Assembly: GCA_020072805.1 (NCBI GenBank)
Contig: JAIQGC010000014.1
Location: forward strand, 1-48,205
Length of the DNA stretch: 48,205 bases
Direction of reading: 5' to 3'
Source of the DNA: Terriglobia bacterium
GTDB lineage: Bacteria; Acidobacteriota; Terriglobia; Acidiferrales; UBA7541
The notes under the pieces were generated by a model. That model was given only the letters and a program-made list of their open reading frames with translations. It searched no databases and was not told the DNA's origin. Numbering within the stretch: the stretch's first letter is position 1; the number at the start of each line of letters is the position of its first letter. Shown in pieces: positions 20,449 through 29,468 of the stretch. The translations under genes were made by a program, and so were the position numbers.

Positions 20449-22122
20449 ATGCACCAAAGGAGTCTCACCGTTCCCTCTGTCGCCTGGCTGGTGATCATCG
20501 CTTTGCTGGCTTTCCCCTGTTTTCTGCCGCGCTGGGGCCAGCGCTTTTTTCTTCCCTGCGAAGCGGCTCTTCGCCGCCTGGCCACCCGCCGCACCCTCGT
20601 GGTCGTCCTGATCTTTCTTGCCGCTATCCTGCTCCGCATCTCGCTCCTTCCCTTGATTCCCGTGCCCCAGCCAGGCATCCACGATGAATTCAGCAACCTC
20701 CTCGCCGCGGACACTTTCGCCCACGGCCGTCTCACCAATCCCCCGCACCCCCTGTGGCTTAGTTTCGAAACCTTCCACGTCCTGATGTTCCCCACGTACT
20801 GCTCCAAGTACCCGCCGGCGCAGGGCATGATCCTCGCCCTCGGGCAGTTGCTCGGCCATCCCTGGATTGGCGTTCTGCTCAGTTGCGCCGCCCTGTGCGC
20901 CGCCATCACCTGGATGCTTCAAGCCTGGCTCCCGGCCCGCTGGGCCCTTCTCGGCGGCCTGATCGCCTTGCTCAAATTCGCCCTCATCAGCTACTGGATG
21001 AACAGCTACTGGGGTGGCGCCGCCCCGGCCATCGGCGGGGCTCTGCTTCTCGGTGGCCTGGGGCGCATCTTTCGAAAGCCGCGCGCCAGCGATGCGCTCC
21101 TGCTGGGATTGGGCCTGGCCATTCTGGCCAATAGCAGGCCCTATGAAGGGCTGGTGTTATCCGTGCCGGCGGCGGTGGCTTTTCTGCTGTGGCTGAAGCG
21201 TCCCGCTGCACTCCCCTGGAGCATCAAGCTCCGCCGCATTGTCCTGCCGCTGGCCGCCTGTCTGGCGCTGACCGCAGCCTTCATCGCTTACTACAATTGG
21301 CGGCTGACCGGAGATGCCCTGCTGATGCCGCATGTTTTGGACAAGCACACGTATCGTTCCACGGGAGAATTTCTCTGGGATCCGATCAAACCTCCGCTGC
21401 ACTACCACAATCCTCAGTTCGAAGCCGGATACAACGTCTTTTACCGCAATATTTTCCACCGCACCTGGAAAGAGTTTGGCCACATTCTCGGGGAGAAGTA
21501 CACCAACTTCAGGGAAGTCTATTTGTGGCCTGGCGCCGATCTCCTTTTTCTTCTCCTGCCCCTGCTCTTTCGCGACCGCCGCATGCGCCTGCTCCTCTGG
21601 GAACTGGCCGCCATGGCCGTCGCCATCTCCGCCGTCACTTGGTCCCTGCCTCACTATCTGGCGCCCGCCACGGGCTTGATCTACGCCTTGCTGGTCCAAT
21701 GCATCCGGCATCTGCGCACTCTGCGCTTCTCGGGACGCCCCGTCGGCCTTGGTCTTTCGCGCATGTTCCTGGTGATCCTGGCGCTCACCGTGGGCACGGG
21801 CCTCTACCTCCGCGTCACGGATTCCGCCCCGTGGCTCTGGGATGCCGAGATGGGCATCTCGCGGCGCGCTTCCGTTTCCGAGAAGCTCCGGCGCCTCCCC
21901 GGAAATCATCTCGTCATCGTGCGCTATGGGCCGCTTCATGATTTCAACGAAGAATGGGTTTATAACGCGGCCGATATCGACCATTCGAAAATTGTCTGGG
22001 CCCGCGAAATGGACGACGAGCAAAATCAAAAACTCCTCGCTTACTTCCACGATCGCCGCGTCTGGCTCGTTCAGCCCGATGACGATACGTCCGACGACTT
22101 CGAGCCCTACTCGCCCGAATAA
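20449..22122 (+). CDS. Polytopic membrane glycosyltransferase-like protein, paralog B
   Basis: A 557-residue membrane protein and a clear paralog of the one at 15909-17588. Long stretches are almost identical, including the HDEF loop, WMNSY, the NWRLTGD region and the C-terminal soluble domain (WVYNAADID, FHDRRVW). There are about 10-12 hydrophobic segments. The start is ATG 20449 or the TTG just before it at 20446; the ribosome binding site is weak. The two copies enclose two minus-strand genes, which points to duplication within one envelope-glycan locus. Confidence 0.7.
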   Translation: MHQRSLTVPSVAWLVIIALLAFPCFLPRWGQRFFLPCEAALRRLATRRTLVVVLIFLAAILLRISLLPLIPVPQPGIHDEFSNLLAADTFAHGRLTNPPHPLWLSFETFHVLMFPTYCSKYPPAQGMILALGQLLGHPWIGVLLSCAALCAAITWMLQAWLPARWALLGGLIALLKFALISYWMNSYWGGAAPAIGGALLLGGLGRIFRKPRASDALLLGLGLAILANSRPYEGLVLSVPAAVAFLLWLKRPAALPWSIKLRRIVLPLAACLALTAAFIAYYNWRLTGDALLMPHVLDKHTYRSTGEFLWDPIKPPLHYHNPQFEAGYNVFYRNIFHRTWKEFGHILGEKYTNFREVYLWPGADLLFLLLPLLFRDRRMRLLLWELAAMAVAISAVTWSLPHYLAPATGLIYALLVQCIRHLRTLRFSGRPVGLGLSRMFLVILALTVGTGLYLRVTDSAPWLWDAEMGISRRASVSEKLRRLPGNHLVIVRYGPLHDFNEEWVYNAADIDHSKIVWAREMDDEQNQKLLAYFHDRRVWLVQPDDDTSDDFEPYSPE

Positions 22123-22228
22123 GGCGCGGCCCTGCTTACCGGAAGGCCAGCCGCGCATTCCCGTTTCCTTTTTTCTTTCAACGCGGTTATGATGGCCGCT
22201 CTTTCAACTCAGGAGCGTACGCCGCCAC

Positions 22229-23602
22229 TTGGCCAGCGAACCCATCGCAACTCCCTCCTCCCGCCCTTCCCGCGGCCGCCTCCTGCAGATTCTCGGCGTC
22301 GGTTTCGGCATTGCCGTCGCCGTCGGCAACACCATCGCCGCCGGCATCGTGCGCACTCCCGGCGATATCGCCCGGCATCTCCCCAACGTTTGGCTTTTCC
22401 TCGGCGTCTGGGTCGGTGCCGCCATCTACGCCCTGCTCAGCGCCGCGCAACTCGCCGAACTCGGCGCCGCCATCCCCCGCAGCGGCGGCCAGTACAACTA
22501 TTCCCGCCAGGCCCTCGGCGAATACGCCGGCTTCATCGTCGGCTGGAGCGACTGGCTTTCCACCTGCGGCACCTGCGCCGCCGTCGGCATCGTCATCGGC
22601 GAATACTCCCGCTACCTTCTCCCCGTTCTTTCGTCCCATGTCTCGGTGAAAGCCATCGCCGTCTTTGTCATCGTCCTCTTCGCCGCGCTGCAATTCCGCA
22701 GCCTCCATGCCGGCCGCCTCATTCAGAACATCAGCTCCCTGCTCAAATGCCTGGCCTTCTTTGCCGTCGTCGCCGCCTGTTTCTTCTACGGCAAGGGCGC
22801 CGCTCCCTCCTCCGCTTCTTCCGCGCTGGTCATCCCCGCCGGCTGGCAGCTTTTCGCCGGCCTGGTCTTCGGCCTGCAAGCCACCATCTACACTTTTGAC
22901 GGCTGGGACGGCGTCATCTATTTCGGCGACGAAGTCGAAGACCCCGCCCGCGACGTTCCCCGCTCCATCTTCGGCAGCGTCCTCTCCATCCTGGCCATCT
23001 ATCTTCTGCTCAACGCCGCCGTCGTCTGGGTTCTGCCTATGAACGAAATCGCCGGCAATAATTTCGCTCTTGGCTCCGCCGCCCAGCGCGTCTTCGGCAC
23101 CTACGGCGATACGGTCATCCGCTCCGTCATGGTTCTCTCCCTGCTCTCCAGCCTCAATGCCCTGCACCTCATGGGCACGCGCGTCCTCTACGCCATGGCC
23201 CGCGGGGGCCTCTTCTTCCGCTCCGTCACCGTCGTCAACAAGGGCGGCACTCCTTGGCTCGCTCTTCTTCTTAGCGCCGGCGTCGGCGTGCTCTTCGCCG
23301 TTTTCGAATTCCAGCGCGTCATCGCCATGCTGGCCTTCTTCTTCGTCACCAACTACACCCTCTCCTTCGTCTCCCTGTTTATTTTGCGCTGGCGCGAGCC
23401 GGGGCTGGCGCGCCCGTACAAGGCGTGGGGCTATCCGTGGACGACGGGTGCGGCGCTGGCCGGCTCGGTTCTTTTTTTGCTGGGGGCGATTCGGGATGAC
23501 TGGAAGAACAGCTGGCTGACGCTGGTGGCGCTGGCCGCCAGCTATCCGCTCTACCTCGGGCTCAAGTGGGCGGCGCAACGCACCGCCCGCCTCGCAGCGT
23601 AA
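22229..23602 (+). CDS. APC-superfamily amino acid permease
   Basis: A 457-residue transporter with about 12 TM segments. The N-terminal GVGFGIAVAVGNTIAAGI segment and the AAIPRSGGQY motif are typical of APC transporters. The start is the TTG at 22229; AGGAG lies 13 nt upstream, longer than ideal. It converges on the 1-pyrroline-5-carboxylate dehydrogenase gene with only 10 nt between stops. The substrate is likely an amino acid; the neighbour suggests proline, arginine or glutamate, but this is weak evidence. Codon choice changes abruptly near 23390 (see findings). Confidence 0.88.
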   Translation: MASEPIATPSSRPSRGRLLQILGVGFGIAVAVGNTIAAGIVRTPGDIARHLPNVWLFLGVWVGAAIYALLSAAQLAELGAAIPRSGGQYNYSRQALGEYAGFIVGWSDWLSTCGTCAAVGIVIGEYSRYLLPVLSSHVSVKAIAVFVIVLFAALQFRSLHAGRLIQNISSLLKCLAFFAVVAACFFYGKGAAPSSASSALVIPAGWQLFAGLVFGLQATIYTFDGWDGVIYFGDEVEDPARDVPRSIFGSVLSILAIYLLLNAAVVWVLPMNEIAGNNFALGSAAQRVFGTYGDTVIRSVMVLSLLSSLNALHLMGTRVLYAMARGGLFFRSVTVVNKGGTPWLALLLSAGVGVLFAVFEFQRVIAMLAFFFVTNYTLSFVSLFILRWREPGLARPYKAWGYPWTTGAALAGSVLFLLGAIRDDWKNSWLTLVALAASYPLYLGLKWAAQRTARLAA

Positions 23603-23612
23603 TTTATTTTCT

Positions 23613-25202
23613 TCAGACTTTCTCGGCGACCGACTTCCCTTGCAGGAACAGCATCACGTACTCGCGCCCGCCCGTTTTCGAATCCGTCCCGGACATATTG
23701 AATCCTCCGAAGGGATGCGCGCCGACCATCGCTCCGGTGCACTTGCGGTTCAGGTACAGATTGCCCACGTAGAACTCCGCGCGGGCCTTGTCCAGATTTT
23801 TCTTGCTCTTCGAATACACCGCTCCGGTCAGGCCGAACTCCGTCCCGTTGGCGATCTCCAGCGCCTGGTCGTAATCCTTGGCCTTGATCACCGCCAGCAC
23901 CGGCCCGAAGATCTCTTCCTGCGCGATGCGCGCCTTCGGCGGCACATCCGCGATGATGGTCGGCTGGACGAAGTAGCCGTCGCCCGGCGCGCGTCCCCCG
24001 CCGGTCATCAGCCGCCCTTCCCGCTTGCCCACTTCGATGTATTTCAGGATTCCTTCCATCGCGCCCTTGCTGACCACCGGGCCCATGTAGTTGTTGGGGT
24101 CTTCGCTGGGGCCCGTGGCGATCTTCTGCGTGCGCTCCACCAGCTTGGCCAAAAACTTGTCGTACACTTTCTCCGCCACGATCACCCGCGAGCACGCCGA
24201 GCATTTTTGGCCCGAATAGCCGAACGCCGCCTGCATGGTTCCCTGCGCCGCCGCGTCCAGATCGGCGTCCTCGGCCACCACGATGGCGTCCTTGCCGCCC
24301 ATCTCCAGGACCGTCCGCTTGATCCAGATTTGCCCCGGCGAATGCTTGGCCGCCAGCTCCTGAATGCGCAGGCCCACTTCCTTCGACCCGGTAAATCCGA
24401 TGTAGCGCGTCTTCGGATGGCTTACCAAGGCGTCGCCGATGCTTCCGCCCGGTCCGGTGATGAATTGCACCGCTTCCTTGGGCAGGCCCGCTTCATGCAG
24501 AATTTCCAGGAACTTGGCGGCCACCGTCGGCGAATCGCTCGCCGGCTTCAGCACGATGGTGTTTCCGGTCAGCAGCCCGGCCACCACCAGTCCGGCCATG
24601 ATCGCGCAGGGAAAATTCCACGGCGGCACGACCACGCCCACTCCCAGCGGAATGTACTCCAGATAATTCTTCTCGCCCTTCATGGGCACCAGCTTCTGCG
24701 GCCCGGAGACGCGCAGCGCCTCGCGCGCGTAGAATTCGCAGAAATCAATCGTCTCCGCCGTGTCCGCGTCCGCTTCCACCCAGGTCTTGCCCACTTCGTA
24801 GCACACCAGCGCGTTCATTTCGAATTTGCGCCCGCGCAGAATCTTCGCCGCGCGCAGCACGATCTCCGCGCGCTTCTCCGCCGGTACGCGCCGCCACGTT
24901 TCGAAATACTTATGCGCCGCCTCCACCGCCGCCGTGGCCTGCTCCACCGTGGCCACCTGGAACGTCCCCACCACCTGCGTCGGGTGCGACGGATTGGTCG
25001 AAGCTTTCTTCTCCGCCGTGGTCACCGCCTTCCCGTCGAGATACATGGGATATTCGCGGGTGAATTCCGCGGCCACTTTGGCCAGCGCCGCTTCCATGGC
25101 TTTGCGGCTCTTGGGCAGCGAATAATCAATAAAGGGTTCGTTCTTGAATGCGGGCAGCTTTTTTAGCATCTGCTGCGATTTCGGGGCTTTGGCGGTGGCC
25201 AT
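23613..25202 (-). CDS. 1-pyrroline-5-carboxylate dehydrogenase
   Basis: A 529-residue aldehyde dehydrogenase of the RocA/PruA type that oxidises glutamate gamma-semialdehyde (from proline or arginine) to glutamate with NAD+. Visible features: the PPWNFP motif, GFTGSKEVG, the catalytic Glu in LEMGGKD and the catalytic Cys in SGQKCSACS. It is a single-function enzyme, without a PutA proline dehydrogenase domain. The start is ATG 25202 with AAGGAG about 11 nt upstream; longer in-frame starts to 25445 run into the terminator hairpin of the upstream gene. Confidence 0.93.
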   Translation of the reverse strand: MATAKAPKSQQMLKKLPAFKNEPFIDYSLPKSRKAMEAALAKVAAEFTREYPMYLDGKAVTTAEKKASTNPSHPTQVVGTFQVATVEQATAAVEAAHKYFETWRRVPAEKRAEIVLRAAKILRGRKFEMNALVCYEVGKTWVEADADTAETIDFCEFYAREALRVSGPQKLVPMKGEKNYLEYIPLGVGVVVPPWNFPCAIMAGLVVAGLLTGNTIVLKPASDSPTVAAKFLEILHEAGLPKEAVQFITGPGGSIGDALVSHPKTRYIGFTGSKEVGLRIQELAAKHSPGQIWIKRTVLEMGGKDAIVVAEDADLDAAAQGTMQAAFGYSGQKCSACSRVIVAEKVYDKFLAKLVERTQKIATGPSEDPNNYMGPVVSKGAMEGILKYIEVGKREGRLMTGGGRAPGDGYFVQPTIIADVPPKARIAQEEIFGPVLAVIKAKDYDQALEIANGTEFGLTGAVYSKSKKNLDKARAEFYVGNLYLNRKCTGAMVGAHPFGGFNMSGTDSKTGGREYVMLFLQGKSVAEKV

Positions 25203-25285
25203 AAGAGGAACTCCTTCTGAATTTGCAACCCCGCAATTGTACCGCTCCCCCAGCGCCACCGACAAGGTTGCGATTCCGCAAGCAG

Positions 25286-25329
25286 AATCCCCCGGCAGGC
25301 GGGCCAACGGCCCATCCTGCCGGGGGATT
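25286..25329 (-). terminator. Strong hairpin upstream of the dehydrogenase gene
   Basis: A perfect 14-bp stem (25286-25299 with 25316-25329) with an inner GGGCC-AAC-GGCCC continuation. It lies just after the stop of the minus-strand Gly-rich protein gene and before the dehydrogenase start. The downstream T-tract is weak, so it may also act as an mRNA-stabilising structure. Confidence 0.6.
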
Positions 25330-25359
25330 GATTTTCCGGTGCGAATTCCGCCGGGAAGA

Positions 25360-25974
25360 TTACGTGCCGGAGCCGGATTCCGCTTCGGAATCGCGGATGT
25401 CGGCATCGGCCTGCTTGCCGGCTGTCTTGGCTTCGCTCTTGCCATTGGCCTGCGGATCGAGGGCCTGGATGGAACTGCCCAGGCTCAGTTTTTTCGATCC
25501 TGTTCCCGCCGGACAACTCGTCCCGGCCGCGGGAGCCTGGCCGGTCATGTCCGCCTTGAGACAATCGAAGGAAATGTTGCGGTTATGGCTGACGTGGATG
25601 GCGGCGATGCATTGCCCCAGGTTCTTGAACCCGGCGCAGGCCGTTTTCAAGTCCGTGCCCTTGGGCAGCAAGCCCTGGGACTGCAGCTTGGAGGTCAGCG
25701 TGCTGTCCAGCTTCGTGTTGTGGCTCAGCACATTGGTGGGAGAACTGGCCGCCGAGTGATTGCCGCCACCATATCCGCCCGCGTTGCCCATCGAACCGTG
25801 CGCGGACCCGGCTGCTCCGGCGCCTCCGCCCATGCCCGCGCCGCCCGGCATGCCTGTGCCGCCCGGGCCGCCGCCGGGATGGTTGCCGGACTGGCCGTGC
25901 TGGGCCAGAGCGGGCGTCGCGCCCAACCACAGAATTACCAGCAGTGCCGCTGCAATTGCGATCGTACGTTTCAT
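25360..25974 (-). CDS. Exported Gly-rich protein of unknown function
   Basis: A 204-residue protein with a clear signal peptide (about residues 1-25, ending PALAQ), a Gly/Ala/Met-rich low-complexity region (about 28-70), then a more ordered part with three to four Cys and conserved-looking IAAIHVSHN. AGGAGG precedes the ATG at 25974. It follows the barrel-like protein gene by about 60 nt on the same strand, so they may be co-transcribed. I do not recognise the family; proteins with this layout are frequent in Acidobacteria. Confidence 0.7.
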   Translation of the reverse strand: MKRTIAIAAALLVILWLGATPALAQHGQSGNHPGGGPGGTGMPGGAGMGGGAGAAGSAHGSMGNAGGYGGGNHSAASSPTNVLSHNTKLDSTLTSKLQSQGLLPKGTDLKTACAGFKNLGQCIAAIHVSHNRNISFDCLKADMTGQAPAAGTSCPAGTGSKKLSLGSSIQALDPQANGKSEAKTAGKQADADIRDSEAESGSGT

Positions 25975-26035
25975 TGTTCTTTCCTCCTGGATTCGGATGA
26001 AATCACCAACTGGCCGAACAAACGAAAGCTCCTCG

Positions 26036-26995
26036 TTACTTCTTTCCGCGAAACAACGGGCTGAGATTGAAAGTAACGCCAAAGGAAACCGTATTCACGC
26101 TCAAGTCCACGCTGTGGCTGAAGCCGATTCCCAGATCGATGAATGGCGACGGGTTATAGTCCAGCAGCGCACCGACGCCCTTGTCCCGCGTCAAGGAAGA
26201 GCTTCCCGTGGTCACGGAGTTCTGCATGAAGGACATCGGGCCCTGCCCCGGTCCTTTGGGCGCTCCGGAAATCGGCGGAACGGTGCGGCTGTACAGGGTT
26301 TGTGTGCCCCACGGCTCGATCTGATAGGCCAGCCCGCCCACGCTGACGGAATGCGATAGATCGAACATCAAACCTTCTTCAAAGTGGGCCAGCATGCCCT
26401 GGGTGAGATAAGGACGCTGAAAGGTTCGCGTATTGGGTGTCGTGTTGCCGATGCCCGCGGTGAGATAGGGAGAAAGGCGATCAAAATCATGGGAGAGCGT
26501 GTGCGTCCAGTCGGCCGTCACATGGCCGGTAGTCAAGCCCTTGCTTTGGTCGCCCGTAGGCGCAGAGGCGGTGATTGTCGAAGCATAGTTCAGCAGCGGC
26601 GTGCGCGCGGCAAAATGCAGCGCCAGGAAGGCGTTGCCCAGGCCGGAATAGGTCGTCGTGCTGGTTGTGGTGGTGGTGACCGGAGGGATGCCGCTGGTGG
26701 TCGAGGTCGTCGTGGTCGCCCGCTCAAATCCGACCGGGACTCCGACTTCTAAACTGAAATGCTTGTTGAACTGGTAGCCTGCCGCGGAGCTGAAGCTCAT
26801 CACCTGGCCGTAGGAGTTCGAGCTGGCCTCGAACGATTCGATCAGGGTGAATCCCTTCTCATTCTTGGCCTTGGACACCGGTCCGCTCTGCACAGTGGCC
26901 TGGGCGTGCAAAGGCTCGGCTCCGCCCAGCAGACCCATCAGGGCAATTCCAAGAATTACTGCGCAAAACCAGATTTTGTTCGCGATCATCTTCAA
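26036..26995 (-). CDS. Predicted outer-membrane beta-barrel protein
   Basis: A 319-residue protein with a signal peptide (about residues 1-32, ending LHAQA) and alternating polar/hydrophobic strands with repeated Gly/aromatic patterns, ending in FNLSPLF before a short basic tail. This fits an outer-membrane barrel of the transporter/MetA-pathway-of-phenol type. A long Thr-rich stretch (about 95-117) may be an extracellular loop. TTG 26995 has GGGAG 6 nt upstream; ATG 26989 is the alternative start. Substrate unknown. Confidence 0.65.
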   Translation of the reverse strand: MKMIANKIWFCAVILGIALMGLLGGAEPLHAQATVQSGPVSKAKNEKGFTLIESFEASSNSYGQVMSFSSAAGYQFNKHFSLEVGVPVGFERATTTTSTTSGIPPVTTTTTSTTTYSGLGNAFLALHFAARTPLLNYASTITASAPTGDQSKGLTTGHVTADWTHTLSHDFDRLSPYLTAGIGNTTPNTRTFQRPYLTQGMLAHFEEGLMFDLSHSVSVGGLAYQIEPWGTQTLYSRTVPPISGAPKGPGQGPMSFMQNSVTTGSSSLTRDKGVGALLDYNPSPFIDLGIGFSHSVDLSVNTVSFGVTFNLSPLFRGKK

Positions 26996-27525
26996 GTAAT
27001 GCTCCCGTTCTTAGGTTAGAAGTTTTGCCGGCTGCCGGAGAACCGCCTGAGACTCATGCCGCACCGATATTGCTATTCCGCTTCCGGCGGCCGCTGGCTT
27101 ACCATCAATTGCGAGATAAGATGCAATCTCCTCTCCACATCGTTGCCTGCACTAAGTAGCTGTTTTTTCAGTCTGTTGCATAAATTCTCAGATCCTGACC
27201 CGCCTCAATCCCGGTATCTATTACCCCCATGCAGGCATTTATTCTCCTCTGAAGGCATATCAGGAATAATGGAAAAGAGGGGCGGGAGGATTTCCAAATT
27301 GAGAAGAGATGGAGTTCACCGTAGCAGTTTTTGTAAGCGATAACATGAGGAGGCACGGATGGAAACACTATACCGTCGGCATGTGCGCATGCAGACGGTG
27401 TGCTGGCTGGACTCGGCTTGAAACAAAACTGACGGGAATCTGAGCTAACTTGCAACGACCTGGCAACGGAAACCGAGCAGCGGCTGAACTGAAATTTGTA
27501 TGTTATTGATTCAGAAGGAAGAAAG
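26996..27525. other. Long intergenic region between tRNA-Thr and the barrel gene
   Basis: 530 bases with no supported gene, AT-richer than the surroundings. It must hold the promoter of the minus-strand barrel gene. A 20-codon reading frame with an excellent AGGAGG (27359-27421, plus strand) exists but has no downstream gene to control. Confidence 0.5.
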
Positions 27526-27600
27526 TGGAGCCGAGGGCGAGAGTTGAACTCGCGACCTGCCGATTACGAATCGGCTGCTCTACCACTGAGCTACCTCGGC
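27526..27600 (-). tRNA. tRNA-Thr (CGT)
   Basis: A full cloverleaf on the minus strand: acceptor GCCGAGG with CCTCGGC, anticodon stem GCCGA/TCGGC enclosing TTCGTAA (anticodon CGT), the T-arm GCGAG-TTCAACT-CTCGC, and an encoded CCA. Confidence 0.96.
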
Positions 27601-27658
27601 CTTCTTCATTCACTGTAACATCCGCTGAAAATTTCTGTCAATTCGCCCCGCCGTCCCC

Positions 27659-27835
27659 CTATTTCGAAAACGGATACATTAGCCAGCCCACGGCGATCCC
27701 CACGCCTAGAAACACGAGAAACGACCACACGATAAACCGCGCGCGTTCCGCCGGCCTCCGCCGCCCCAGAAATCCGAACGCCACGGAAATGGCCAGGGCG
27801 AAGAGCAGCATGGCTTGCAGGTGGGAGAGCGTCAT
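27659..27835 (-). CDS. Small two-helix membrane protein, unknown
   Basis: A 58-residue frame starting MTLSHLQAMLLFALAIS and ending WLMYPFSK. It has two hydrophobic segments (about residues 7-22 and 36-54) separated by a basic loop (GRRRPAERAR), so it is likely a small inner-membrane protein with the loop in the cytoplasm. It begins 9 nt after the stop of the upstream membrane protein on the same strand, at the end of the yggS-like operon. The ribosome binding site is weak (GGATC). Easy to miss because of its size. Confidence 0.6.
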   Translation of the reverse strand: MTLSHLQAMLLFALAISVAFGFLGRRRPAERARFIVWSFLVFLGVGIAVGWLMYPFSK

Positions 27836-27844
27836 CGGATCCGT

Positions 27845-28261
27845 TCAGGCCTTGCGCCCGCGGGCCACTTCATAGGCGTGCAGGGCCGCCAGCAAATTCA
27901 GCACGCCCGCCGTGGCCAGAAAGCGCGTCCCGTAATCCCCGTCGGCTTTGGACACGTCGGGACCATCCTTCTCGATCGTGCGCATCAAGAAATAAAAACT
28001 TCCCGAGCCGGCATCCGCGAAAAATCCCAGCCGGTCAAACGCGTCGCTGCCGTACTGGCTGAAGATCCGCCCGCGCATCCCCGCGCCCACCGCCACCAGC
28101 ATCCCCACGCACAAAAAACAGGCCGCCGCCCGCCCCCACATCCGCTGGATCGCGTGGCCCAGCCCCGGCACCAGCCACCCGGCCACGGCCGCCAGCAGGG
28201 CCAGCATCCTGCGCCGGGTTTCGCACGAAACCAGTTCGCCGCCCATTGCGTTTTCGCTCAT
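27845..28261 (-). CDS. Small membrane protein with a TM2/DUF6677-like N-terminus
   Basis: A 138-residue protein with an N-terminal pair of hydrophobic segments carrying GWLVPGLGHAIQRMWGRA, the pattern seen in TM2/DUF5683/DUF6677-like membrane proteins, and a final hydrophobic helix. Its ATG overlaps the stop of the M24 peptidase gene as ATGA, so translation is coupled. The function of this group is unknown, and assignment to DUF6677 is from memory of the motif. Confidence 0.7.
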   Translation of the reverse strand: MSENAMGGELVSCETRRRMLALLAAVAGWLVPGLGHAIQRMWGRAAACFLCVGMLVAVGAGMRGRIFSQYGSDAFDRLGFFADAGSGSFYFLMRTIEKDGPDVSKADGDYGTRFLATAGVLNLLAALHAYEVARGRKA

Positions 28262-29442
28262 CGTTCCGCCAGTAACGCCAGAATCTCCGTCTGCACCGCG
28301 CCGGTGGCCCGCGCCTCGCGTTCGCTCACGTACACGTTGATTTCCGTGCGCACGCCGAATTCCGGCAGGTAAATGCCCGGCTCGATGGAAAAGCAGGTAT
28401 GCGGAATCAGATGGCGCACGTCATTGGTCTCCAGCCCGTCCATGTTCGCGCCGTTCCCGTGCACCGTTTCCCCGATGCTGTGCCCCGTGCGGTGAAAGAA
28501 ATATTTTCCGTAGCCCGCCTTGCTGATCACGTCTCGCGTAATCTTGTCCACCTGGCGTCCCTCGGGCCGTTTGCCCGCCGCCAATTGTTTGCCGATGAAC
28601 TCCAGCGCCTTGTCCCGCGCCTCGCGGGCAATCCCGAAAATCTTTGCGTACTTCTCCGGGACCTTGGCCCCCAGATAGCCCATCCAGGTGATGTCGTAAT
28701 AGACCGCGCCGGGCTTTCTCTGCTTGGCCCACACGTCCAGCAGCAGCAGATCGCCTTCGCGGATGGCCGTGGCGCGCTCCTTCGTGGGGGCATAGTGCGG
28801 GTCGCTGGCGTTGGCGTTCACCGCGATGTCCGGTCCTTCATCGGCCGTCAAATCCGCGGCCTTGAATTCCGCAAGAATCCATTGCTGCAAGTCGTATTCG
28901 GTCAGCGCTTTTTTCTCGCGCACGCATTGCGCCGCGTAAGCGAACGCTCCGCGCACGATGCGGTCCACCTCGCGCCCCGCGGCCAGATGCCCCTCGAACT
29001 GCTCCCCACTCCAGCAAGCCTCGTATTTCTGCACCAGGTCGGCGGAGCTGACCACTTTCGCTCCCAGGCTGCGCACCATTTCAATCGTGCCCGCGTCCAC
29101 CATGGAAACATAGGGAATCGCGTTCTTCGGCGAATACTGCATGGCCACGCGCCTGGCCCGCCCCAGCAGCTTGCGCAGATTATTTTCCAGCTCGCCCAGT
29201 CCCGCGTAGTACAGCGTCTCTCCGGGCACCGCCGCCAGCGAGGCCTGCTCGATGCGGTGCACCAGCTTGCGCGGCTCGCCCTTGGCCGGCACGAAGTAAT
29301 ACCACCGGCGCGTGCGCATCCCCGGCGGCAATTGCAGAATGCGGTGCCCGATGGGGTCGCGCCCGCGAAAATCGTAAAACAGCCAGCCGTCCAGCTTGGC
29401 CGCGCGCAGGTCGCTCTGTATGGAGGAGATATCTACTGACAT
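28258..29442 (-). CDS. M24-family metallopeptidase (Xaa-Pro aminopeptidase-like)
   Basis: A 394-residue pita-bread-fold protein: an N-terminal creatinase-like domain (about 1-150) and a C-terminal M24 catalytic domain. Visible metal-site elements are the Asp of LLLDVWA, the His of RTGHSIG, the Glu of SIEPGIY and the Glu of VRTEINV. Likely cleaves Xaa-Pro peptides, although M24 proteins also include non-peptidase members. It is third in an operon after the YggS-like and DUF167 genes. GGGAGG lies upstream of the ATG at 29442. Confidence 0.88.
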   Translation of the reverse strand: MSVDISSIQSDLRAAKLDGWLFYDFRGRDPIGHRILQLPPGMRTRRWYYFVPAKGEPRKLVHRIEQASLAAVPGETLYYAGLGELENNLRKLLGRARRVAMQYSPKNAIPYVSMVDAGTIEMVRSLGAKVVSSADLVQKYEACWSGEQFEGHLAAGREVDRIVRGAFAYAAQCVREKKALTEYDLQQWILAEFKAADLTADEGPDIAVNANASDPHYAPTKERATAIREGDLLLLDVWAKQRKPGAVYYDITWMGYLGAKVPEKYAKIFGIAREARDKALEFIGKQLAAGKRPEGRQVDKITRDVISKAGYGKYFFHRTGHSIGETVHGNGANMDGLETNDVRHLIPHTCFSIEPGIYLPEFGVRTEINVYVSEREARATGAVQTEILALLAER

Positions 29443-29468
29443 GATCTTCGTGCCTCCCTCATCCCCTT

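Noticed and set aside
25203-25445. Longer N-terminus of the pyrroline-5-carboxylate dehydrogenase
   Set aside because: The extension passes through the hairpin and the end of the upstream gene; ATG 25202 has its own AAGGAG and matches family length.
27359-27421. A 20-codon plus-strand frame with a perfect AGGAGG, possibly a leader peptide
   Set aside because: No attenuator structure and no plus-strand gene downstream; only a minus-strand tRNA follows.
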